64,000 bases of DNA from Plumapathes pennacea (taxonomy: Eukaryota; Cnidaria; Anthozoa; Antipatharia; Myriopathidae), in contig OZ038466.1 of the NCBI GenBank assembly GCA_964036295.1, positions 15,286,001 through 15,350,000 on the forward strand. Direction: 5' to 3'. This document shows, piece by piece, positions 24,001-38,200 of this stretch. Position 1 is the first letter of the stretch; every line of letters begins with the position of its first letter. A program made the position numbers and the translations under genes. The notes beneath the pieces were generated by a model. The model was not told the origin of the DNA. It did not search any database and saw only the letters and a program-made list of their open reading frames with translations.

Positions 24001-26224
24001 TGTGAAAGTTTAGCGGCTCAATGTTCGTGAGTGTGTCGATCGGCTCTGCAGAACTTTATGACTGAAGCTTGAAGGCTTCATGATAAGATAGTAATTTTAT
24101 CACTGAACAGCAGCTTTAACGGTTTCTTAATCTTCGCTAAGTAAATACAACTATACAGACTTGCCGTAACTCAGGTTTTTCTTCCTTTCGGAGAGTGTCG
24201 GCAGCCAGTTATGCTGTTTCAGCGGTTCTGCTATTCGGTGACTTTCATCCAGAACGTTTTCTAAAGAAAAGCTTAGGGTAAACTCAGTCTTTCATTCTGT
24301 CAATTAGAGAAGTGAATGAATTCGAGGGCAAACTATAATCAAGACATGATTGAACTGAAGAAGCACATGGATTTTAATAACGTGGGGGGTACGAGCCCCT
24401 GAAAGTTACACTAAGTCCCAGTCCGAGGCGCGGTAACAACAACAACAATAACAACGTTTAAAGTGTTCTCAGTCTGACTCCGACATCCTCCGGGGGCGGG
24501 GCAACTAGTCTCTTGGCAATGCGCTGTAATGCTCTTGTTGTAGCTGCTCGTTGGGTTCTCCTCTGGCATGGGTTTACTGGGTGGCAATCACTTGGGATCG
24601 CTGGGATGGGATTCTCTTGAGACTGGGCGGTTACCTCCAGAGGGTAGAGCTTCGCAATTGGGCGGTTGGTTGCGCCTCCTTTGGTGCGAATATTTACTGC
24701 ACGGACATGGCCGTCCCTCCCAGGTAGTAGGGAACTTACGCAACGACACGACGGCAGGCCTCACGACGGCAAAACAAATGCGTGACAGTTAAAAGGCCGT
24801 GGTGCGCATGTCTCAAACAGTCGCGTCAGCCGTCGTCTCGATGTAGTGGACGTGAAAGAGGGGGATTTCACGTTGTGATCAGAACGTGAGTATGTATTTT
24901 GTGTTTATTGAATGAGTTGAGTCGCTGAGAAGTTTCTGTTTCAACCAGTAATGTGCCGGATTGTGCAAGCGATCCTCTCGGCTTGAATAGTTCGGCAGGA
25001 TAGATTTGGGCGCATTAGTTTTTCGGTACAACTAGTGTAACTGTAAAATCATTGTACGTTCATTAATGGACTCTTCGTAGTGTTATGTTGGGCTAAAAGT
25101 CGCTAAGGTATAACATTCCATCTTTGTACGACTTTTTGTCGATTATTTTACTCTGCAAATTTGCAAATTAAGCCTCCAAACATTGGTTCAAGCCTTTATT
25201 TGTTCATTGTTTTGTTCGATCGGAAAATTTATATTTTATTGCTGTTTGATTTCCATTTAATGGCTTCGAGCTGCTGTGATCATTTTAATTTAAAAATTCA
25301 ATACTAAAGCTTTTAGATATGTGGCAACTGTAAATATTACTGCTCAGAAAAAAGTCAGGGTGATATTTTCCCTTGAGTGCTTAACAGGTTGTAATCAAAA
25401 CAACTAAAGCAACGAAGAAGAAATTCCAGTATCCTGCAGGAGGCACATGCTGTCTCTAAATTATTAGCTGCTGCAGTAATGTTTTAACAATTTTTTGTAA
25501 CACACTTAACTTTACTTATAGGTCACATGCAAAAATGGAGTGGAGCAATGAACATGATGAGACTCCAAGAAGTAGTAGTGGCAGAGCCATTTAGGTTCAG
25601 GCCATCAACAAGAGAGCGGGGCCAGGCATGGGAGGCCATTGCTGGAAGGCTGAATTCTAACCAGCAACTGGCCTTCCATGTAAGGCAACGCTCTGTCCGA
25701 GACAGATACAATCTGCTGGAAAAAAAATACAAAAGAAGGATGAGGGAGGAAGAGGCAGCTAGTGGTGTTTCACCCGAAAAAACACCTTTGGATGAATTGC
25801 TAGAGGAGATTATCGACAAATTTAAAGAGGCAGATCTAGAGGCCAGGCAGGAAAAGGAACAGTCTAGAGATAGAGTGGAGGTAGATAGGGAGAAGGCAGA
25901 AGAGATGAGACAGAGATCAATGGAAACACTGGGAGAGACAAATAAAAGGAAGGCAGAAGCAGGTTGGGAGGTTAGCCCTAGAAGGAAAAGAAGCAACGGA
26001 AGTGATACCATCAGTTATCTGAGAGAGAGAACCGAAAGAGAGGTAGAGTTTAGAAGAGAAGAGATGCAGCTGAGGCAGGCAGAGCAGGAAGAGATGAGGA
26101 AGATCAGAAGGGAAGAACTAGAGATAAAAAGGAAGGAGCAGGAAGAGCACCGAAAGTTGAGAGAAGAAACCAAAAACAACAACCAGATGTTGCAGCAGCA
26201 GCAGCTGCAGATGTTGCATTTGCT

Positions 26225-26255
<31 letters not shown>

Positions 26256-29200
26256 CAACAACAACAGACACAACAACTGCAAGTACTTATGGCTCTGGTT
26301 GAGACGATGGGCAAAAAATAAATTCAGATGCATTTATATTTTGATTTCATTCATCAACAGTGACAGTATTTTATTTCATGGTAAAGAAAATTAGGACTAC
26401 AAACTTTGGCATTCAACAGATATATATACTATTAACTATTTAATTTGTTTTCCTTTCAAGGTCATTATAAAATTAAACATTTTGACTTTACAAAACACTT
26501 GTGCCTATCTTGTTTGGAGTTGATTTCTTCCTGTTTTAGTCATGTCATACAAATAAATTATGTGATTTTTTGCCTGTTAATAGCATATATATATAAAACC
26601 TTTTCACTTGACTGTGAAGATGAGAGTCAAAATGTCAGTCACCAACAACAGTCTCCCTGGAGACTACTCTAACCAGTTCAATCACAACCAATCTACGCGC
26701 TGGTGTTGCTGTGGTCTACAAATCGGGCGCACTGTACCATCGATAAACCCCCAGCAGTTGTCAAGTGGAGCTCCTTTTTGGTGGACAGAGTTTGCGAATT
26801 GTGCAAGGCAAGCTGGGCGAAGCCACGCCTGGTCGAAGCTGGACAGAAGATGGCCATGTTGTGTGTGTATGAAGCTCATCGTCTGATTTGAAATCATCGA
26901 GAGCTGTGCGACAGGTCGACCAAAGCGAGGAATCATGTCACCATACCGACAAGGGTACGCAAATCGGCGCAACAGGATACACAGGGCCTCCATTCCATCC
27001 ACACGAATTCTGTTTGGGCATATTATTTCCTCGGGTATTCGGAGGGCATCCTTGGGAGTGTACAAATCATTTTTCAAAAAGTGAAAGTCTGCTTTGCACT
27101 CCGCATCTGAAATCTCTTCCATGTCAAACTGATCGTACCTCCAGTACGGAAACTCTGGATTTCGAGAAGTGTTTACGTCGTACAAGAGAAGGAGTTCTTC
27201 GTCGTCTATTTCGCCTTCATCGTGGGCAAACAAAAGGCAATCTCGGGCTTCCCTGAATGTTGCCATTTTCACTGGCAACAAGTGTCAGGTTTGCCGTCGT
27301 GTAAACATTGTTTAAGGTTCGCGTGAGCCAGGACCGCGCGAGTGATTTGACGTTCTCGCCCCAGGCGCGCTCGGCTGAAGTGCCGTCGTGAGGCCTGCCG
27401 TCGTGTCGTTGCGTAAGTTTGCTAGTAGTTCCTCTACTACTGCAAGTTTTCAGCTGATCCTTGGGCCTTCATCATGTACTAGTACAATGTCACCAACCTT
27501 GACTCTTGACTCATTGTTGCCTGTGATTCTGTGGAATTCTCTCAACGAGGTCAGATATTCCCGTCTCCAGCGGGTCCAGAAGTGTTGTATGAGAAGGGCA
27601 ATGCGTTTGGAATTCCTTTGGATTTCCGAGTTTCCCTTCTGGCTGTAGTTAGGATCATTAATCTCATCTTGTTCCACTCTGATGAGGGGAAGGGTGGTTA
27701 TCCTTCTTCCATAGAGATGAGCTGGGGTAAGTGGTTCTTCGTCAAGCACATCGGAAGAGACATGTGTCAGCGGCCTGTCATTCAAGATGGCCTCAATCTC
27801 TACAACGATGGTCTGCAGGGTGGTCAGATTTACACTTGCTCGTCCAAGCACCTTTTTCAGGGTGGTCTTGGTGAGGCCAATCAAGCGTTCCCAGAACCCT
27901 CCATACCAAGGTGCTCTTTTAGGTATGAATTGCCAATTTACACCTTGTTTGCTGAGTGACTCCTTCAATGTCTGTGACTGAAACAACCCAGTTAACTCTT
28001 CATCTGCAGATAGGTATGTGGAGGCATTATCAGAAATCATTTGTTGAGGAACAGATTTCCGAGCTGCAAATCTGCGATATGTAAGGAGAAAGGTCTGCAC
28101 CGACAGGTCTGTGACGACTTCGAGGTGAACTGCTCTTGTTGTGGCGCATGTGAAAAGGCAAATGTAAACCTCCCTTTCAATTCTAGCTTCACGAGTGTAC
28201 AGTGCTCCTGTAAAGTCAACGCCAGTGACCGCAAATGGTTCTGCTTGTTGAAGTCTTGACTTTGGTAGTGGGGGTGGGTCTGGGATTTCATATGGCAGTC
28301 CAGAAATCTTCTTGCAAGTAGCACAGTGGCTGATTACTCTCTTGACCTGTTGTCGCCCAGCAGGAATCCAATACCTCTGGCGAAGAGCAGTCAGAGTTGA
28401 GTTAAGACCTGCATGCAACTGATGGACATGTATATTACAAATGATCAACTCTGTGAATGGGTCCCTTGGCGGTAGCAGAAGAGGAAACTTGGTAGAGGTG
28501 GGGACAGGTGCATTGTGAATCCTCCCGTCTCAATGGATGAGACCTGCCTCATCAAGGAAAAGGCGGAGTTGGCAAACTAGTGCTGTGCGAGGTGAAGCCT
28601 TAGAGAGCATGCTGCTAATTTCTTGGTGGTAGGTTACTTGCTGACAGTTCTTAATCCACTCATTTCTGGCTTGATCCAACTCTTGTGCAGTCAAGGCTCC
28701 CGTTGTCTTGCACTGCTGCTTTAGATTTCGGACAAATCGTAGGACATAAGCTGTGACGCTAATGAGTGTGGATAGGGTGCTGAAGTTTGACACTGTCATA
28801 AGCTGATGAAGACCTGATCGTTGTGCATGGTTTGCGGTAGCTAGGCAAGTTGTCTTTGTTGTGTCTGCAGTGAGAAGCCTAGCAGCTTGGGTAGGAAGTC
28901 CTGCTGTTGGGGACCAAGAAGGCCACTGGGAATCTACAGATAGCCAGGAAGGTCCGTGTTTCCAGATTTCCGAGGATGTGAGTTGCTGGGTGTTGATACC
29001 TCTGGTGAGCAGATCAGCCGGGTTGTCTGATGTGGGGCAATACTTCCAATTCATCACAGGGGTGAGTTTCTTGATCTCCTTTATGTGGTTGGCGATGAAT
29101 GGTTTGAAGTCCTTCGTGCTGTTAAGCCAATGGAGAACAATCTGACTTTCAGACCAGAGATAAACTTTGGATACGGGTAGCTGGTCTTGAAGATAGGAAG

Positions 29201-32200
29201 CAAGTCTTGCACCAATCAGGGCTGCAGTTAACTACAACTGTGGTAGGGTTAGTTCCTTTGTTGGTGCAATTCGCGACTTTGCCATCACAAAGGAAGATTG
29301 GCTTTCTTGTGACGATTTGAGATAGGCAACAGTTCCATAAGCCTTTGTGCTTGCATTGACAAAGATATGCAGTTCCGTGTCGTTTGGCCACACACTGCTG
29401 GATGGGAAATATTGTCGGGGTATCTCAATGCATGTGAAGGCCTCCAACTCTTTGGTCAACGCTGTCCACTCCGTTTGGAGGTTTGGAGGTATGGGCCAAG
29501 AAATCCAAGTGGGTCGTAGATTCTTGATGATTCTTGTAACATTTCTCGCTTTGTGGTTAGATTTGGGATGACTGAGGCGGCGGTTCTTTGTGGGTACTTC
29601 AGCGAGTCCGTTTTAGTGTTCCACAGCACACCTATGACTTTAGTTTCAGGTTAAGGAGGTTTTCCTTTGCTGCCAGTGACTGTATGACGGTACTGTTGGA
29701 TGCACATGATCTCAGGTTAAATCCAACGGGTGACATCAATGCCCATGCTCGATTGTAGTATGTCACGCCTTCATCTTCATGCTGGACTCCGGAAATTAGG
29801 TCATCCACATAGATGTTGTCCTTCATGTCCTTTGCCACAGGGTCGCTGTACTGATTCAGGTGTTTGTTGAGGGTTGCATTCTGGATGAAGGGGGAACTAG
29901 AAGCACCGAACAGGATGGCCTTGAAACGATAGATGTGGAATGCACTCTTGGGATTACTTGGATCACTCAACCAGAAAAAGCGTGTGGCGTCCCTATCTCC
30001 CTCGTCTAGGCTGACGTGTAGGAAAGCTTTCTCAATATCAGTCGTGAAGCCATACTTGTGGCAGTGGAATCGAAGAAGGATGGCAGTTAAGTCATTAGCG
30101 ATGGGTGGTCCAGCTAAGAGACAGTCATTTAAGCTTGGGTGGACTTGAGATTGGCAACAACTGCAGTCATGCACAATACGTATTGGTGTGGTGGCGGATT
30201 CCTTAAACACAGCGTGGTGTGGAATGTAGTGACACTTGCCTGCAGTCGGTTCTGGGGAGGTTACCCTTTCTATGAAGCCACGTTTCTCCTGGTCAATGAT
30301 GACATCACTGTACATCTTGAGTTTCTTCGGGTCCTTTGCTAGATGCTGTACCATTGACCGGGCTCTTCTTTCAGTGATATCAAAATTGGTGGGGTGCGCT
30401 GGATGGTCGGACTTCCAAGGCAGCTTGGCAGAGTATCCCTTCTCTGTCCGAGTAATGGAAGTATCCTGGAAGTGGTGCAGGAAGTCAGTACTTGATTCAG
30501 TGGCTGCGGGTGGTTGAATGCCTACTGATTCCAGATTCCAGAAACGTTCAAGTTCAAATTCGTCCTGCTTATGTGCTGTCATGACATGTAGAATGGATGT
30601 CCATAGTATGGTAGACTGGGTGGTGTTAGGCATCGGTCCAGATAAGAGATCTTGGATTTGGCTGCGGTAGGTTCACGTCCCCTTATTATTTGGTCTTCCA
30701 CAATTTTTCAGTAGTGACCTACACCTATCAGGAGGTCAATTTCAAAAAGATCCTCATTTGAGACAGGATGGGCTAGCTTCAGTCCCTTTAGGTGTAGCAT
30801 ATGATGCAAGTCGACAGACATGTAATTCTGTAGGGGTGCTGCTATTCTTGGAACAATAATTGTTTCTATGGGGATAGTCGCTCCATCGTCAGTCTGTAAG
30901 TGGACAGTGGCTACCTCTACTCGCTTAATAGATGGTGGTGTGCCACCAAAGGCTGACAGGGAGATGATTTCTTTGTTCTTTCTCAATGCTTCAAGACCAC
31001 GTATGTGGGTTTCCATTGTGTCATAGAAATGCTAAAGACTAGTCAAATGATTCAATGGGCTTGGTAAATTCAGGAGTGCTTTCATATGAGCATTGACAAT
31101 TCGGTGTGGTTGGCCAAATCGCCCTTGTAACAACTCAATACTTCTAGGTAGTTGGCGTTAGTTAGTGGAAATCCTGCGATAGATCTTGAAGCATCCCCAC
31201 GCAATTGAGCTCTCAAATAGTTGAACCTCTGAACGTCACTTAAATTAGAGGTGTCATGTACTGCCGCTCGGTACGAATCCCAGAATGATTGCCAATGAAG
31301 GGGATTTCCATCAAAGGTTGGAAGGGTGAGTTTTGGAAGGCGGCTAACGTTCTGGGATGCACTTGAATTTGAAATTGAAACTGTACTCACCAAGGTCGTG
31401 TCTGACTGTGATGTGTTTGCGATGGTTCCTGAGTCAGGCTGTGATGCTTGTGCTGTGGAGACACTTGCGACGTTTTCTGAGTCAGCAGACTGTGCTGGCT
31501 GTGTTGCCTGCGTTGCCCCTTGGACACTCATTGTTCTGTAATCGGATACTTTGTTCTGTAATCGGACAGTTGGCTTAACCAATCATAAGCAAGAGTGAAA
31601 TTTAAATGCACCAATCAGTGTTACACTGATTTTCAGTGGAAAAAAACCATTGCCGGTGTGAGTTTGTGGCATCTCGAAAGGCGAATTTTGTTCATTCTTG
31701 GACAACTTAACATGCAAGGAACAGTTTGTGGTCAGTCAAAGAACGTGAACAGTCACTATGTAACGAAAGAAGACAGGAAACTTTCGCCGGTCGGGCGTGT
31801 TTGTTTAGTTCACGACATCGCCAGCATGCTGTGCTATAGACAATCTGCAACTTACGGCTCAATGTCAATGAACGTCGTTAATTCATTTCAAAATCATGGA
31901 AGAAATTTAACTTTGTTGTGATGGACTGTGATGGACAAACGTTCCTCGAGAATTAAGCCATTTAAGAAATCGGTAAGTTTGTATTTGCTGTGCCAACCCG
32001 CTAAGATACAGATTTTTTCACTGTCTTGAATATTTCCTTTGAGTGCCTTGGAGTAAACTTCTGTGAAAAAAATAAACTAGTATTCTGAGTTTCAAAGCAC
32101 CTGTTATGTTAAAAAATGTAAACCTGAAAAGTCAAAAGAAACTGTCTTTCAATTTGTGAGTTAGTGATGGATTTACTGATTTTTACTGAGTGTACAGAAC

Positions 32201-35200
32201 TTACACATTTTTTACTTTTACTTCAAAATCCGCATTCAACTCAAATAATTGGGTAAATTAGCTTCTTCTTTCTCTCAAGTATTTTAAGTTGACATAACTG
32301 AGAGCTAGATGACTACAAACAAGGGGCGTGTTTACAAACGCCGAGCTGTGTGTACGTGCGTGTTAAAATCAATCGGTGATGAAGTACTTCTTGATGCTTT
32401 GTTTTTATGTATAGTACAGAAGAAGACGCTGAAACTATATGATCATTTCATTCTCAGAAATTGTAAAATTTATGATTAATTGGTAAGAGGACTTCGTGTC
32501 GTCCGATGTCGGTCTGTAATCACACTCGTGATCACAAAATCAGACTCCCGCGAAGCGTGGTCGTCCGATTTCGTAATCACTCGTATGATCACAGACCGAA
32601 TCGGACTCCACTCAGTCCTATTACCATTATTTATATGGCTGGAGCTACTTCCAGTGAAATCCCCCGCTATGATTGGTGTTATTTTTCTGTAATGCCTGTG
32701 TGATCGATTACAAACCGGCAGATTGAACACATGAATCACGAGGTCATGCAGTTCTTTGCTTTCAGTGAATATGTCGGCTACGTTTGGCTGAAGGCAAAGC
32801 GGTAGAACAAGAATATGTAAGAAAAAAAATACCACCGCAGAAACTAATTTGCAAGCCGAGAAAACAGTTGGAGATGAAGATTTGTTGACTTGGTTTGTGG
32901 CATATTGAACGGCGACTCAAGCACCATGCTCGAGAATTGGTTCACCTCTTGCACTACGTGCCAAACACTTAGCGCAACGTTGAAGGCACAGCAAACTTTA
33001 GTCAAAGAGTGATGTGAACAATCTCAATGAACTGTTTGCGGAGCTGCGAGTAGACTGACATTAATTGTCACGGTGCCGCAAGTGGAGTTCATACAAGCTT
33101 ACTGAAACTGTAAGTATGGCATTTTAAGAGTGTGAATGCCGTTTCATTTCAACACCTTTGAAGACTTGAGTGAAGGAATTTATCTTTCTGTTGAGAAAAT
33201 GATAAACGTTTGTTTTAATTCACACAATTTTCTGTGCCGACGATTGAGATACGAAATATCGTAGTTTCTTCAATATTTCCTTTGTTTGAATCCCGGAGTT
33301 TGAATGTTGTGATCGCATGTTATATATAAACGCTTGGAGAAAATAAAATTCTGCTAATTTTGTGTTGGAAATCGCTTATCAGCAGCAGAAGAAGAAAACC
33401 TATTTTTAGTTTCCCACACTCGTGTGGGTTTTATACCGAGTGACTTTTTCGCTGAACCAAAACCAGCACATTTTGGGCTTGTACTTCAACTAAACTGGCG
33501 TTGCCAGTGAGCTCGCGGCGTTAGTTGGGTCGAGAGCAGAATAAACTAAAATGGAAAGCAAGGACAAGAACAGAACTTCCGGGAGACTTCCAGTTTCTCA
33601 CCAGAAATATATCACACAGTATAGAGAACTTGGTATTTGACACCTTGCTTAAATGAAACCTGATTAAACTGTAAATTTATCATTACAACACTCATACACT
33701 TGGTTCTTAAAGGTTGAGCGACTCTGCATTTTGAGCTTAGAAGCGAAATGGTTACCCACCGAGTAAATATGAGTAATGACTTGTCTTTTTATGAATTAAT
33801 TTTGAAAGTTTGACTTCGAACACTTAATTCTAATCAGAGGCCACGATTATTCCAGCCTTTGCTTCAATACTAGTATGTCTTGTTTTTTAACTGAATGCGT
33901 TTCACTTCTATCAGGCTTTCGAGTATTTGTGCTTTGTAACAAATATAAAATTGAAAGCAAGGAATGTAACACGAGCCCAACATGAGACTTGTTTACAATA
34001 TTATTGCGGTTTTGTTCACAGCGTGTTCAGTCCATTTGTGACTGCAAACTCAATGCTCAGGACTATTTAGGTGTATTTTCATTTCTGGTATACAATGACC
34101 ATTGCGAAACAAAGGCTACATGATCGAATGAAAGAAACATTTCAACAAGCAATGTACGATAAGCAGAAGAATTTTAAGAGGCAACAGATGTCATGTACAG
34201 AGTGAAGCATACATCGCCATTGTTTTATGGCTAAAGCTCATCGTAGCTTTGGTTTCCGTTTTCGGCCTGTTTTCTTCCAAGAAGTATTTCGTGTCGCCAC
34301 AGAAAGTTTCGTCAGGACTAAATATTTAGCGGCCACAGAGATATTTGCAATCCCCCAGCGGTATCCATCAAACATCTGTTTACGGCTATTCTCAAAGCTT
34401 CCGCAGTGAACTAAAGAACGCAAGCCAAAATCGTGCCCTAACATCCAGTTTATCAGTGCATTCGGCACAAACCCAAACGGTGTTGAGTTTGGATTAAATG
34501 CAGTTAACTTTTACACACAAGTACCGAGCAATTCATAGCCACACTCGAGTTGTTTAACGAAGTCAATTACGTCATTGCATATCACGTGATAATCTGAACC
34601 AATCACCGTGTGCTGATTCTCGACCGACAAAAAGGAAAAAAATAATAATAATAAAAATATGTTTTTAAGCTCGTGTTGGGCCCCAGGCCCCCACGAGCAA
34701 AACTTCAAGCTCAACTCAATTCATCCGGTGAGTCACATATTTATTTCTCTCAAGTATTGTATAAGTTTGAAAATTGAGAAGCTGTGGTCACTAATTAGTG
34801 TAAACGCTAAGTCAGTGCATGTGTACGTACGTAAATTGTTCGGAGACAAAGTGCTGTTCAGTGTTTGTTTTGATGTAAAACTTTGAAGCCATATAATAAA
34901 CTACTTATTAACCTCGCTTGCTCGGTCTGTACGAAGAAAATATCGCCCTAGGTCTTGACCGTACAGACCGAGCCGCTTCAAAACCTCGGGCGATATTTTC
35001 TCCGTACAGACCTCACCCTCGGTCAATAAGAAGTATGTAATCATTGGTGTGCTCATTCAATTAACGATTAATAGTGCTCGTAATGTTTGAAAATTCCACA
35101 AATATCACTCATCCTGACTTGTGTTATTTTGTTAGAATTTTCAAACATTACTCGCACTATTAGTCGTTAAGTGAACTCGCACACCAATGATTACCGCTAC

Positions 35201-38200
35201 TAAGTGTTGTACATTAGATCTTACCTAGTAGATTCACAGAAATGCGCATTTTAATGAGTCCCTGACTCCTATGCATTATGTGTGTAAATAAATAATTGAT
35301 TGATTGATTGACATGCACATGCACATGCACTGGTCAAAACTCAAACAAAATTAACACACCTATATTTCACAATTAACAGAACTTAATACATGGAGCTTGG
35401 AAATATGAAATTTCGCTTCGCGTGCGATATGGAGATTTATTATATAGACACAAGTGTTTTACTGGAAAATATACCGTGCGTAAAATCCATACGAAACTAC
35501 ATCCGGGACCCAAGTGGCGTACTTTCCATATCCTCACTAGTGAGGATATCGTTGGCATCATTTCCCGCTTTTGCACGGTTGTTTGTGCAATTTCTCGTAA
35601 AACCCTCGTGTCTAATATAATAAAAAGAAAATTACACGGCGGCTTGAAGATATGGATTTTGTTTTCTCGTGGTAAAAACAATATTTTACCACTCGAAAAT
35701 AAAATTCATATCTTCGCGCCGCCGTTAATTTCCTCTATGAACACTCGAAGATAAATTTCATATCTCCATGTGGCCATGTATTATGCTCTATGTAATGATT
35801 TTTTGCAGCAACATTTTGATCAGTGAAAATCTTTTATGCGTTGTTCAGTAAATTTAAATTAAGAAAGACAAATAACTCTGTCACTCCCAAATCTAGGTGA
35901 CCATATAGCCTGCGGTTTTAGGTGAAACACATGTTCGGTCTCAACGTACCAGCTATGCATGCTAAGGTGGCCAGCACGTCAGCTCTTTATGGCATGTGGA
36001 CAAATAAATACCGCACACCAAGAAATCTTTACCTTCCTATCTTCTTCACTGGAGAACTTATCTGGGCAGCTTTCTACCAGGCAACTGTACTGTAAAATAC
36101 AACAGAAGGATAGCAAGTAAAATATGTGCATATTGTACAGTTGTTATTTTGTTACTAAAAATGTACTAAAATTCCTACACTTCCGGCATAGACATATCAC
36201 TGGCTCGGGTAATTACGAGCTATCCTATGTGTTCAGTTATATTCTACAGTCTTCTACTCGGTTTTCAAATTATGTGGCAATAGCCTTCAGGATCTGTAAC
36301 ATAGTACTCCCTGTTTCTGGCTACTGTTTTTGCTCGGCATGTCTAAATAACGGAACCGATGGAACCAACAGAATCCTATTAACCCTGACCCTAACCTATT
36401 CCTAGGACTGTTAGAGTTAGGGTTAGAACGAATAATAGTTTATTTTCCCCCAGATTCTTACATATATGATATTTTTGTTACAATTTGCTTTTGTTTTGGA
36501 CAGCTTGAAGCAGTAACTCTCATGAAACCTTGAAGCTTATCGTGGAGAGTCCCGATTACAATTAACTTACTTATATTTCAAGTAATACAATGGTATCATA
36601 ATATACTTTATAAATTGTGATAACTTTGGCAGATTATATTAGTCATATTAGTTTTAAATTATCAAAATTCTTAGTGTAACATTTAATCAATACTAGGTTG
36701 TAATTATTGCAAAAGAAAGTATTTTTTATGTTGTTGAATTGATGAATTGCTTTCTTTAATTGTTTCAGGAAGATTGTTCCTGATACTGTGATTCCTCTAT
36801 ATTTCATCAAATATTTCGTAAAATTTGTGTGAATATAGTATTTGTGAATTTTCGCCGAGGATCTTTTGTAGAGTGAGTAAATTTGATCATTGAGTTTGAA
36901 ATAATATTATTGTTGAATGTCATTGCAAGCATACAGGTATTTGTAAAATATTTAAACATAAACAAGGCTATCATTTGCGTGTATACTGTCAAAAGGTAAA
37001 CTTGTCATGCTCTTACATAATGGCATTGTATGATTCCTATAATCATTCTAAGAATCTTTTTCTGTATTATTCTTATAGCATCTAGTCAAGTAGCCTAATT
37101 ATCAGACGGTCGGAGATCGTTCGTTGCTCTTCCCCTTCCCTCCCCGTCTGATTCACCGAAGCGAGATCCTTGTTCTCGACATTATCAACAAAGGATATCA
37201 AGATAACCAGTGAGCGAAGCCGTTAGAAATGGGCTGTAGAAGGCCAACACGCGGGAACGGAGTTCTCTGCTTGGATTATTGAGGGGAAATGATTGTAGAT
37301 TCATTCATTCATTCATTTTATTTTTTGCACTATTTTTTCTTTTTTTCTTTTACAATTAAATAGGAACATGTTACAGAAGAAAAAAGAGAGAAAATACTAT
37401 TATTAGATATGTTGAGATGGATGTGCGTAGTGGTCAAAGTAGCTATGCAGCTTTCGAGTTGACCACTACCATAGGTAAGTAAAATTGTCAAGGGAAATTA
37501 GGAAATCTAAATAGTAGTAATAGGAAAAACATTTCAGAAACTAGATAAAGGAATAGGAAAAATTCTAATAGAAATGTATTAACAATAGGAAATAGGAGCT
37601 AATTCCTATATATTCTACAGCTTCTATATACATATATAGTAATAATAGGAATTTTTACAGAAAGTAGATAAGGGAATGAGAAAAATGCTAATAGACAGGT
37701 GTTAACAATAGGAAATAGGAACTAGTTTCTATATATTCTACAGGAACGAGCTATATGGATATATTAGGTAATATATGATACAATGAATCAATACATATAC
37801 TCATTTCAGTATTACTGGCTGTCAAGAAGGAATAACTTATAATCTTTTTTGAAGGTTCTTTTAGATGAGGTTTTAATTTCAAGAGGGATTTTTTCCCATA
37901 TCCTTGAGGCAAGAGACTTGAATCTGGATAAGCCATAGTTTGTCCTGGAAGCTGGTCTGTATAGATTGCTGTTTGAGGCATATCTAGTGTTGTAGTTGTG
38001 GATTTCAGAAGCAGATGGAATTAGTTCTATAAAGGGTTCTGGAATATTTGTGTTGTCATATTTGATTCTATAAATAAGGATAGAGATTTTAAACTTAAAG
38101 GCATTCTCAAGATTGATTATGTCTAGGAGTTTATAATATGGGTCAGCACTTTCCCTTAGGCCATAGTTAATATATGGATATATTAAAGTATAATACAATT

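Larger units (their letters stand above)
24731..27422. mobile_element. PIF/Harbinger element, 2.7 kb, internally deleted
   Basis: Inverted ends of about 38 bp (AACTTACGCAACGACACGAC plus GGCAGGCCTCACGACGGC) lie at 24731-24770 and 27382-27422. The flanks share CTACTA with the interrupted BEL frame, consistent with a short (3-bp) duplication whose exact register is ambiguous. It carries the usual two convergent genes: a Myb/SANT-like partner on the plus strand and a DDE transposase on the minus strand, the latter truncated. Confidence 0.88.
24458..31531 (-). mobile_element. BEL/Pao LTR retrotransposon, decayed, in ZNF511 intron 5
   Basis: Minus-strand order is gag, protease, reverse transcriptase, RNase H, integrase and C-terminal tail, the standard BEL/Pao layout. 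It is broken by a gag-protease deletion, stops, frame changes and a 2.7-kb Harbinger insertion in the integrase tail. Without that insertion the remnant is 4.4 kb, shorter than an intact internal region. No LTR pair could be recognised at either end, so the boundaries given are those of coding sequence. Same strand as the host gene. Confidence 0.85.

Noticed and set aside
24568-24792. Plus-strand frame at the left edge of the Harbinger
   Set aside because: It is antisense to the BEL pol C-terminus and crosses the Harbinger TIR.
26015-26333. Cys-rich and Leu-rich minus-strand frames opposite Harbinger ORF1
   Set aside because: They are shadows of the CAG/CAA polyglutamine tract and the coiled-coil codons.
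36382-36425. Telomere-like repeats
   Set aside because: Only about two degenerate TTAGGG units on each side; too short to call an interstitial telomere.
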